NCBI GenBank assembly: GCA_900552395.1
Contig: URZJ01000029.1
Location: forward strand, 1-13,608
Direction: 5' to 3'
DNA from: an uncultured Collinsella sp.
GTDB lineage: Bacteria > Actinomycetota > Coriobacteriia > Coriobacteriales > Coriobacteriaceae
Length of the DNA stretch: 13,608 bases
Under the pieces are notes generated by a model that ran no database searches, had not been told where the DNA came from, and saw nothing but the letters and a program-made list of their open reading frames with translations. Positions 5,804 through 13,608 of the stretch are shown one piece after another. Each line of letters opens with the position of its first letter. Position 1 is the first letter of the stretch. A program made the translations under genes and the position numbers.

Positions 5804-7660
5804 TTACGCCGCTTCGTCGAACTGCGAGTTGTACAGGTCGGCGTAGAAGCCGCCCTGGGCGAGCAACTCGTCGTGTGTGCCCTTCTCGACGATGTCGCCG
5901 TCGCGAATCACCAAGATTACGTCGGCGTTGCGGATCGTGGACAGGCGATGCGCGATGACAAAGCTCGTGCGGCCCTGCATCAGCGCATCCATGGCGCGTT
6001 GGATGAGCTCCTCGGTTCGGGTGTCCACGTTAGAGGTCGCCTCGTCCAGAATCAGCGCCGGACGGTCGGCTAAAATGGCGCGGGCGATGGTCACGAGCTG
6101 GCGCTGACCCTGCGACAGGTTAGTGCCCTCCTCGTTGATCATAAAGTCGTAGCCACCGGCGAGCGTATGGATAAAGTGGTCGCAGCGTGCGGCGCGTGCG
6201 GCGGCCTCGACCTCGGCGTCGGTCGCATCGGGGCGTCCGTAGCGGATGTTCTCGCGGATGGTGCCGTTAAACAGCCAGGTGTCCTGCAGCACCATGGCAA
6301 ACTCGCCGCGAAGTGCCGCGCGGTCCCAGTCACGCACGTCAATGCCCTCGACGCGCAGCGAGCCGCCGTCCACATCGTAGAAGCGCTGCAGCAGCTTAAT
6401 GAGCGTGGTCTTGCCGGCGCCGGTGGGGCCGACGATGGCAATGGTTTGGCCGGGCTGCGCCTCGCAGCTAAAGTCGTGGATGATGGTCTTGTCGGGCGTG
6501 TAGCCAAACTTGACATGGTCGAACTCCACGTGGCCGGGGCGCTTCTCGGGAATCTGCGCGTCGGCCTTCTGCTCTTCCTCGGGCGCGGCCAGGAACTCAA
6601 ACACGCGCTCGGTGGCGGCGGCCATCGACTGCATCGTGTTGCTCACGTTGCCCAGCTGCTGCACCGGCTGCGTAAAGTTGCGAACGTACTGGATAAAGCT
6701 CTGAATGTCGCCGGGCGTGGCATTGCCGGTCAGCGCGAGCTGCGCGCCTACCACGACGACGCCCACGTAGCCCATGTTGCCCACCAGGCTCATAAGCGGC
6801 ATCATCAGGCCCGACAGGAACTGCGAGCGCCAGCCACTAATAAAGAGGCGGTCGTTCTCCCTGTCGAACTCCTCGATCGAGGCCTCGGCGCGGTCGAACA
6901 CCTGAATAACGTTCTGGCCGGCAAAGTCCTCCTCGATAATGCCGTTGACGGTGCCCAGAACCTGCTGCTGCTCGCGGAAGTACGGCTGCGAGAAGTGAAT
7001 CATCACAGCCAGGATAATCGCGGCGGCCGGCAGCGTGAGCACGGTGACGCCGGTGAGCGGCAGACTGATCGACAGCATCATGACGAGCACGCCGATAATC
7101 TGCGTGATAGACGTGATGAGCTGCGTCACGCTTTGGTTGAGCGACTGGCCGAGCGTATCGACGTCGTTGGTGATGCGACTGAGTACGTCGCCCTTGCTGT
7201 GGCCGTTGAAGTAACTCATCGGAACGACGGCGATCTTGGCGGCGATCTCCTTGCGCATGCGATAACATATTTTTTGCGTGACGCCGGTCATGAGCCAGCC
7301 TTGGATCAGGCTGCAGGCAGAGCTCGCCAGATAGAGACAGAGCAAAAAGCCGAGCGTCTTGGCGATCCAGGCAAAGTCGACATCGCCGGTGCCGTTGACC
7401 TTGGCAACCAAGCCCTCAAACAGCTTAGTCGTAACCTGGCCGAGCACCTTGGGCCCCACAATGTTAAAGATGATCGAGCACACTGCAAAGGCGACGGCGG
7501 TAAACACAGCAATCTTGTGCTGGCCGATATAGCCGAGCAGCTGCCTCATGGTGCCCTTAAAGTCCTTGGCCTTTTCGCCACGGCGCATGCCACCCATGCG
7601 GCCCATGGGACCGCGCTGGCGGGTGGGCTTGGGAATCTGAGTCTTGGTCTCGTCTGCCAT
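5804..7660 (-). CDS. ABC exporter half-transporter, catalytically competent partner (TM288/BmrD type)
   Basis: A 618-residue half-transporter in the cytoplasmic membrane. After a basic, Gly/Met-rich N-tail (about 1-35) come about six membrane helices (about 45-335), then a nucleotide-binding domain. The domain has Walker A GPTGAGKTT (411-419), Q-loop Gln459, signature LSQGQ (515-519), Walker B ALILDE with catalytic Glu540, and H-loop His571. The LSQGQ signature departs from LSGGQ, as expected for the half that lends its signature to the degenerate ATP site of a heterodimer. The ATG at 7658-7660 shares one base with the upstream stop (TAATG), so translation is coupled; GGAGG lies 9 bases before it. 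The GTG start two codons earlier is less likely. The MarR gene at the head of the operon suggests drug or toxic-compound efflux; the substrate is inferred, not shown. Confidence 0.92.
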   Translation of the reverse strand: MADETKTQIPKPTRQRGPMGRMGGMRRGEKAKDFKGTMRQLLGYIGQHKIAVFTAVAFAVCSIIFNIVGPKVLGQVTTKLFEGLVAKVNGTGDVDFAWIAKTLGFLLCLYLASSACSLIQGWLMTGVTQKICYRMRKEIAAKIAVVPMSYFNGHSKGDVLSRITNDVDTLGQSLNQSVTQLITSITQIIGVLVMMLSISLPLTGVTVLTLPAAAIILAVMIHFSQPYFREQQQVLGTVNGIIEEDFAGQNVIQVFDRAEASIEEFDRENDRLFISGWRSQFLSGLMMPLMSLVGNMGYVGVVVVGAQLALTGNATPGDIQSFIQYVRNFTQPVQQLGNVSNTMQSMAAATERVFEFLAAPEEEQKADAQIPEKRPGHVEFDHVKFGYTPDKTIIHDFSCEAQPGQTIAIVGPTGAGKTTLIKLLQRFYDVDGGSLRVEGIDVRDWDRAALRGEFAMVLQDTWLFNGTIRENIRYGRPDATDAEVEAAARAARCDHFIHTLAGGYDFMINEEGTNLSQGQRQLVTIARAILADRPALILDEATSNVDTRTEELIQRAMDALMQGRTSFVIAHRLSTIRNADVILVIRDGDIVEKGTHDELLAQGGFYADLYNSQFDEAA

Positions 7661-10029
7661 TAGCACTCGCCTCCTTCCATGACGGCTGCAATTTCTTCTT
7701 GGGTAAGCCCCAGCTCCTCGGCGGAAAGCTGCGACTGTGCGATCTCCAGGTACGCTGGGCAGCTGCGCAGCAGCTCCTCGTGCGTGCCGGTGCCCACTAC
7801 GTGGCCGTCGTCGAGCACGATGATCTGGTCGGCGTGCATGATGGTCGCGATGCGCTGGGCCACGACCACGAGCGCGGCGTCGGTAACGTTTTTGGCGAGC
7901 TCCTCGCGCAGACGCGCGTCGGTCTTGTAGTCGAGGGCGCTAAACGAGTCATCGAACACCACGACCTCGGGCTTCTTGGCCAACGCGCGGGCGATGGCCA
8001 GACGCTGGCGCTGACCACCCGAAACATTGGAGCCGCCCTGGCTGATGGGGGAGTCGTAGCCGCCCTCGCGCTCGGCGATAAAGTCCTCCGCCTGGGCGAC
8101 GCGTGCCGCCTGTCGCATATCCTCGTCACTTACCATGTCGCCGGCAAACTTGAGGTTGCTCTCGACGGTACCCGAGAACAGACGACCCTGCTGCGGAATA
8201 TAACCGATGCGGTGGCGCAGCTCAGAGAGGGTCATGTCGCGCACGTCGATGCCGTCGAGCGAAATGCTGCCGCCTGTGACGTCGTACAGGCGCGGAATCA
8301 ACTGTACAAGCGTGGACTTGCCCGAGCCCGTGGAACCAATGATGCCGAGCATCTGGCCGGCGTGCGTGGTGAAGTTTACGCCGCTAATGACGTCGGCGCG
8401 GGCATCGGGATACTGGAAGCTCACGTCACGGAAGGTGAGCTCGCCGCGCGGCGCGCTGGCAGCGGGCAGTTTGGGCGAGGCGGGGTCGTTGATGCTCGTG
8501 GGGCAGGTGATGACCTCTTCCACGCGCTCGGCTGCGACCTCGGCGCGGGGCAGGATGACCGAAACCATGGTGAGGATCATAAACGCCATGACGATCTGCA
8601 TGGTGTAGGAGATGAACGCCATCATGTTGCCGACCTGCATCACGCCGTCGGACACGCCCCGGGCGCCAAACCAGACGATAAGCACGGTGATGCAGTTCAT
8701 GACGAGCATCATGAGCGGCATCATAAAGCTCATGGCGCGGTTGGTGTAGAGCTGCGTGGTCATCAGGTCGAGCGAAGCCTTGTCAAAACGCTCGAGCTCA
8801 TGCTTCTCGCGGTTGAACGAGCGGATGGGCATAAGGCCGTCGAGTAGCTCGCGGGCGGTGAGGTTCACGCGGTCCACAAAGCTCTGCATCTTTTTGAACT
8901 TGGGCATGGTGAGGCCCATAAGCACGCCGACGACGGCCGAGACCGCGATGATGGCAACGGCGATGGTCCACTCCAGGCCGGTGTGGTTGGCCAGGACGCG
9001 CATGACGGCGACGATGCCCATGACCGGTGCCATCAGACACATGCGGATAAACAGGGTTGCGGCCATCTGGATCTGCTGAATGTCGTTGGTGCAGCGGGTG
9101 ATGAGCGAGGCCTGGCTAAACTTGCCCACCTCGGCCGGCGAGAAGTGCATAACCTTGTTGAAGGTCTCACGGCGCAGGTCGCGGGCGATGGAGCAGGCGG
9201 TGCGCGAAGCCACGGCACCGGTCAGGATGGTGGTGACGAGCGACACCAGGCACAGACCAAACATCGTGGTCGCCATGCGGCCCAGGTAGGCGTTCTGCAC
9301 GTCGGCGGGGTCGATGCCCTGCGCCTTGTACTCGTCCTGTACATAGCTCACGGCGCGCTGGGTGACGATGGAACCCGACATGGAGCCCATTTTGTCCGCC
9401 ATTTCGTTGGCGCCCTCGACGAGCTTGCTTTGGTCTACCAGACCGCCCTCGACACCCAGGCGAAGGCTCTTCATGGTGATCTTGCCGCCGTCGGCATCGA
9501 TCTGCTTTTGCATGCTCTGCGCGGCTGCAGCCTTTTGCTGTATTTCGGCGAGCTGCTCGGGCGTCATCGCTGCCATCTGCTCGGGGGTGGGCATGGCCTG
9601 AGCGGCACCGCCATCGCTTGCCTCGGTGGATGCGCCGGTCATGTTGCCCATGGAGTCGGCGTCGATGCCCTGGTTGAACGAAAGGACGACAGTCTCGGGC
9701 AGGCTCATGATATCAGCGAGCTTGCTGCCGTCGGCGCGCTCATCCTCGGTTCCCTTGTACGTGCGAATACCGTTTTTGTCTGCCCTGCCAAACGCAGCTT
9801 CTACCGTCTTGGCGTCCTTGGCGCTCATAAAGAGTTCGAGGTCGTCGAGCGATTCGGTGCGAATGGTGTCGGGCACGGGCGAGGCGATGCCGCCTTGCTG
9901 CACGCCCACGTCGACGATGTCGCTCATGTAGGTAGGCAGTGCCAGATCGGCGTTGCAGCTGATTACGATGAGTACGATAGCTGTAAACAGTGCCAGGATA
10001 TGCTTTTTAAAGAGCTTGAGAATCCTCAC
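7660..10029 (-). CDS. ABC exporter half-transporter with degenerate ATP site and large extracytoplasmic insertion (TM287/BmrC type)
   Basis: A 789-residue partner of the next gene, about 200 residues longer than a usual half-transporter. Helix 1 (about 10-30) is followed by an inserted region at about 43-250, before helix 2 (about 252-272), so the insertion should lie outside the cell. It includes a Met/Gln/Ala-rich helical part (PTPEQMAAMTPEQLAEIQQK, from 147). The nucleotide-binding domain has Walker A GSTGSGKST (565-573), Gln613 and the standard signature VSGGQ (669-673). Its Walker B is VVVFDD, with Asp694 in place of the catalytic Glu, and the H-loop His is Gln725. These changes are typical of the degenerate half of a heterodimer. 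The start is a GTG overlapping the marR stop by four bases (GTGA), with AAGGAG upstream. The C-terminal tail reaches into the next gene's ribosome site. Confidence 0.92.
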   Translation of the reverse strand: MRILKLFKKHILALFTAIVLIVISCNADLALPTYMSDIVDVGVQQGGIASPVPDTIRTESLDDLELFMSAKDAKTVEAAFGRADKNGIRTYKGTEDERADGSKLADIMSLPETVVLSFNQGIDADSMGNMTGASTEASDGGAAQAMPTPEQMAAMTPEQLAEIQQKAAAAQSMQKQIDADGGKITMKSLRLGVEGGLVDQSKLVEGANEMADKMGSMSGSIVTQRAVSYVQDEYKAQGIDPADVQNAYLGRMATTMFGLCLVSLVTTILTGAVASRTACSIARDLRRETFNKVMHFSPAEVGKFSQASLITRCTNDIQQIQMAATLFIRMCLMAPVMGIVAVMRVLANHTGLEWTIAVAIIAVSAVVGVLMGLTMPKFKKMQSFVDRVNLTARELLDGLMPIRSFNREKHELERFDKASLDLMTTQLYTNRAMSFMMPLMMLVMNCITVLIVWFGARGVSDGVMQVGNMMAFISYTMQIVMAFMILTMVSVILPRAEVAAERVEEVITCPTSINDPASPKLPAASAPRGELTFRDVSFQYPDARADVISGVNFTTHAGQMLGIIGSTGSGKSTLVQLIPRLYDVTGGSISLDGIDVRDMTLSELRHRIGYIPQQGRLFSGTVESNLKFAGDMVSDEDMRQAARVAQAEDFIAEREGGYDSPISQGGSNVSGGQRQRLAIARALAKKPEVVVFDDSFSALDYKTDARLREELAKNVTDAALVVVAQRIATIMHADQIIVLDDGHVVGTGTHEELLRSCPAYLEIAQSQLSAEELGLTQEEIAAVMEGGEC

Positions 10030-10475
10030 TTGGCATCTCTCCTTTCTTGATTGCGATCGATAATTTCGTTGGCACGCCTAAGAAGGCGCACCATCTCTTG
10101 GGTATCTGTTTCGCCGAGCTGCTCGAGGAAAGCTGCGGTGCGGTCCTCGAATTCCCGACGTTTGATTTCGAGAACCTGGAATCCCTTGTCGGTCACTGTG
10201 ACGTGTACGCGACGACGGTCAGTCTTTGAGTGCTCGCGCTCAATCCAACCCTTGGCCTCGAGGGCGCGCAAGATATTGGCGATGCGGGCGCTCGAGACCC
10301 AGGCGCGATCGGCGAGTTCGCTCGGCGTGAGCGAACCGCCAGCGAGCATGAGGGCGCGCATGACGGCCATCTCGCCGCTGAGGGCTTTGTCCACAAAGCG
10401 CGAAACGCGCTGGTGAATGCCGCCAAACTCGATAAGGAGTTGATGCCCAAGCTCATGGAAATCGGTATCTTCCAC
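10026..10475 (-). CDS. MarR-family transcriptional regulator of the exporter operon
   Basis: A 149-residue winged-helix regulator of normal MarR length. LTPSELADRAWVSSARIANI (49-68) holds the recognition helix, and EHSKTDRRRVHVTVTDKG (81-98) is the wing with the usual D-x-R-R pattern. Flanking helices (about 5-33 and 103-145) form the dimer interface. The start is the GTG at 10473-10475; an in-frame stop lies 12 bases upstream, which rules out a longer protein, and AGGGG lies about 7 bases before it. It is first in an operon with both exporter genes and overlaps the next by four bases. By analogy with other MarR-exporter operons it probably represses its own operon until a ligand binds. Inverted and direct repeats upstream are candidate operators. 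Confidence 0.92.
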   Translation of the reverse strand: MEDTDFHELGHQLLIEFGGIHQRVSRFVDKALSGEMAVMRALMLAGGSLTPSELADRAWVSSARIANILRALEAKGWIEREHSKTDRRRVHVTVTDKGFQVLEIKRREFEDRTAAFLEQLGETDTQEMVRLLRRANEIIDRNQERRDAK

Positions 10476-10624
10476 CGAAAGCCCCTAACACTAGAAACTA
10501 TTTTCGGTAGAAGATGATACCCCCGTCTAACCGTTCCATTCGGTAGATTTTTGGAACATACCTAGAAAACTGTCTTCGTGGGCATTTCGCGCTCCCGCTC
10601 CGCCGAAAAGTAGAGTTCTAGGTA
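10474..10624. promoter_or_regulatory. cluster of candidate MarR operator repeats
   Basis: Several repeats crowd upstream of marR. TACCTAGAA (10559-10567) and its exact complement TTCTAGGTA (10616-10624) form a 9-bp inverted pair 48 bases apart, inside similar GGA(A)C flanks. TTCGGTAGA occurs twice in direct orientation (10503-10511 and 10539-10547). ACCGAAA (10474-10480) and TTTCGGT (10502-10508) are inverted, and GTTCCA/TGGAAC (10533-10538 and 10552-10557) is another dyad. I could not choose a convincing promoter among them. MarR dimers usually bind such dyads over their own promoter; which pair is bound here is unknown. Confidence 0.4.
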
Positions 10625-11018
10625 CGTCCCAACCGTCTACTCATAGGCACTTTACCCTGCTAAAGCTGGCATAACAGCTAGAGTGTAGGACGTATAAAGG
10701 CAAGGGGAAATATCAAACAATTCGGTGAACGGTAGCTGATGGCGGGAGCGTTTCCTGCGGATTTGTTAAAAACGGACTTATGTTACAAAAAAAGAAACAT
10801 ATAACAGCCCTGATGAAGGGGATGGCTATGTTATCCTTCACAAACGGGTGAAATCTTGGGTTTAGGGTTGCAAGACCAAGGTGGATAAACGTTTTCCTTG
10901 TGCTAATGCGCAGCGGAAAGCGAATGAAGCCGGTCATGCAGGTCTAACATTCAAGAATTCAATAAGCAGCGGTGTGAGAGAGCGCCGCATTACACGTAAC
11001 TAGGAGCGTGGTTACATA
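10625..11018 (+). promoter_or_regulatory. long pfl upstream region with repeated TGTTA/TAACA motifs
   Basis: About 390 bases without a gene precede the pfl genes. TAACA or its complement TGTTA recurs at 10672, 10764 (TGTTA within TTGTTA), 10781, 10802, 10829 and 10945. The pair ATAACA (10801-10806) and TGTTAT (10829-10834) frames a small hairpin whose inner part is CCCT/AGGG. TATAAC at 10800-10805 is a possible -10 box but lacks a good -35 partner. I find no clear FNR, CRP or Rex site. The spacing suggests a long leader or several regulatory sites for anaerobic control; this is inference. Confidence 0.35.
10993..11015 (+). promoter_or_regulatory. pfl ribosome site inside a small stem-loop
   Basis: The only good ribosome site for the large pfl gene is AGGAG at 11002-11006, 12 bases from the ATG, farther than normal. 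It sits in the loop of two competing stems: CACG/CGTG (10993-10996 with 11007-11010) and GTAAC/GTTAC (10996-11000 with 11011-11015). Folding could bring the site nearer to the start codon or limit its access. Confidence 0.35.
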
Positions 11019-13052
<2,034 letters not shown>

Positions 13053-13053
13053 C

Positions 13054-13078
13054 TATTGTTAGTGCTATACTAACAATA
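13054..13078. other. perfect palindromic stem-loop between the two pfl genes
   Basis: TATTGTTAGT (13054-13063) pairs exactly with ACTAACAATA (13069-13078) around GCTAT, starting one base after the stop codon of the large subunit. It is AT-rich and lacks a T-run, so it is not a standard terminator. The symmetry suits either a dimeric regulator's operator or an RNA processing or stabilising site. Its loop and right arm contain TATACT, a -10-like hexamer, without a matching -35 box. Confidence 0.6.
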
Positions 13079-13094
13079 ACGATTACTGATTAGT

Positions 13095-13114
13095 GCGCCG
13101 GTTTCGGCCGGCGC
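13095..13114 (+). other. GC-rich stem-loop before the glycyl-radical subunit
   Basis: GCGCCGG (13095-13101) pairs with CCGGCGC (13108-13114) around TTTCGG, ending 10 bases before the ribosome site AAGGAG of the small gene. It could protect the 5' end of a processed mRNA for that gene or slow read-through. There is no T-run. Confidence 0.5.
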
Positions 13115-13137
13115 CTATCGATCGAAGGAGACACATT

Positions 13138-13389
13138 ATGAAGGTTTCTGAAGTTTCCGAGACTCAGGCCGATAACCTGGTCCACATGCTCGACGCTTAC
13201 GCCGAGAAGGGTGGCCACCACCTGAACATCAACGTCTTCAACCGTGAGACGCTGCTTGACGCTCAGGCTCACCCCGAGAAGTATCCGCAGCTGACCATCC
13301 GCGTTTCCGGCTATGCCGTGAACTTCCACACGCTCACCAAGGAGCAGCAGGACGAGGTCATTTCGCGTACCTTCCACGACAAGTTCTAA
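13138..13389 (+). CDS. grcA: stand-alone glycyl-radical domain of pyruvate formate-lyase (GrcA/YfiD-like)
   Basis: An 83-residue protein equivalent to the last part of PflB: GGHHLNINVFNRETLLDAQA, then PEKYPQLTIRVSGYAV, with Gly58 in the radical motif RVSGYA, and an ending like that of PflB (TKEQQDEVISRTF). It should hold the glycyl radical, installed by the activating enzyme, and insert into the large subunit to start catalysis at the Cys pair. The first 10 residues (MKVSEVSETQ) have no counterpart in the full-length enzyme. The ATG at 13138 has AAGGAG 7 bases upstream; an ATG at 13093 falls in the preceding stem-loop and is rejected. E. coli YfiD/GrcA (127 residues) is a spare part for oxygen-cut PFL. 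Here the partner has no domain of its own, so this subunit is probably essential for activity rather than only a repair part. Confidence 0.93.
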   Translation: MKVSEVSETQADNLVHMLDAYAEKGGHHLNINVFNRETLLDAQAHPEKYPQLTIRVSGYAVNFHTLTKEQQDEVISRTFHDKF

Positions 13390-13407
13390 AGGGACTCAAC
13401 TCCCACC

Positions 13408-13511
13408 GGAGGCCCGGTAAGGCCTACGCACTTTGCCTCTCAAACGTCCTCGCCGCTTCGCGGCTGCGGAATGTTTGCGAGGCAAAGTGCTCCCGGCCTT
13501 GCCGGGTCTCC
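13408..13511. repeat. 104-base near-perfect long hairpin after the pfl genes
   Basis: Pairing runs in three blocks: 13408-13424 with 13495-13511 (17 bp, two wobbles), 13428-13439 with 13479-13490 (12 bp, perfect), and 13441-13447 with 13471-13477 (7 bp, one wobble). An inner GCCGC/GCGGC stem with a TTC loop closes it (13452-13464). No T-run follows, so it differs from a simple terminator. It begins 18 bases after the small subunit's stop. It may stabilise the mRNA 3' end, be a small RNA, or be an intergenic repeat. Confidence 0.6.
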
Positions 13512-13567
13512 TGCGTTGTCGCCCTTTAGGGAACTACGCTAAATTTAATTGGTGTCCTCGGACATGC

Positions 13568-13608
13568 AAGAAGCCCTCGCTGCGCACTTCGTGCGGCGAG
13601 GGCTTCTT
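13568..13608. terminator. strong terminator-like hairpin at the window end
   Basis: A 13-bp perfect stem (13568-13580 with 13596-13608), extended by CGCAC/GTGCG around a TTC loop, with arms ending AAGAAG/CTTCTT. Sequence after 13608 is not visible, so the T-run cannot be confirmed. It probably ends the pfl transcript and could serve a convergent gene. If so, the activating-enzyme gene, if nearby, is transcribed separately. Bases 13512-13567 hold no recognised feature. Confidence 0.65.

Noticed and set aside
5627..6073. 148-residue plus-strand ORF crossing the element and the exporter terminator
   Set aside because: It overlaps a repeat arm, a terminator and the 3' end of a clear gene on the other strand, and has no recognisable domain.
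7660..10029. Inactivated ABC transporter because of Asp and Gln at catalytic positions
   Set aside because: These exact substitutions are normal for the degenerate half of heterodimeric exporters, and the partner half retains Glu540 and His571.

Overview
The window looks like chromosome from a GC-rich, anaerobic, Gram-positive gut actinobacterium, most likely Collinsella or another member of the Coriobacteriia. This placement is an inference from recalled gene style and intergenic repeats, not from a search. The clues are GC-rich coding sequence, strong AAGGAG-type ribosome sites, pyruvate formate-lyase metabolism, a MarR-controlled heterodimeric ABC exporter, and many intergenic inverted-repeat elements. 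I see no rRNA, tRNA, CRISPR array or intact transposase gene.

Layout. (1) 1-2300: a soluble LuxR-type regulator (minus) faces an agmatine deiminase gene, aguA (plus), across a 181-bp divergent promoter region; aguA ends at a clear terminator. (2) 2300-3190: a decayed stretch holding a short orphan ORF and the C-terminal part of a kinase-like protein of the COG4248 type, without its catalytic core. (3) 3170-5227: a GNAT acetyltransferase and a class I DAHP synthase, both on the minus strand, separated by 375 bp packed with inverted and direct repeats. (4) 5228-5803: a gene-free stretch with a 12-bp-arm hairpin and a roughly 237-bp AT-rich element bounded by perfect 31-bp inverted repeats, then the terminator of the next operon. 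(5) 5804-10475: a minus-strand operon of a MarR regulator and the two halves of a heterodimeric ABC exporter, all joined by 1-4 bp overlaps. (6) 10476-11018: a long regulatory region between the marR and pfl promoters. (7) 11019-13389: pyruvate formate-lyase in two pieces, then a large hairpin and a terminator-like hairpin at the window edge.

The main discovery is the split pyruvate formate-lyase. The 677-residue protein has the PFL catalytic core and the Cys-Cys pair (C403/C404), but stops before the glycyl-radical domain. That domain, with the RVSGYA motif, is encoded 85 bp downstream as a separate 83-residue protein with its own ribosome site and start codon. The large protein cannot carry a glycyl radical, so the small protein appears to be an obligatory, replaceable radical subunit. 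It recalls the spare-part protein YfiD/GrcA of E. coli, except that here no full-length PFL is present in the window. Two stem-loops sit between the genes and a 104-nt near-perfect hairpin follows them, suggesting separate control of the two subunits' levels.
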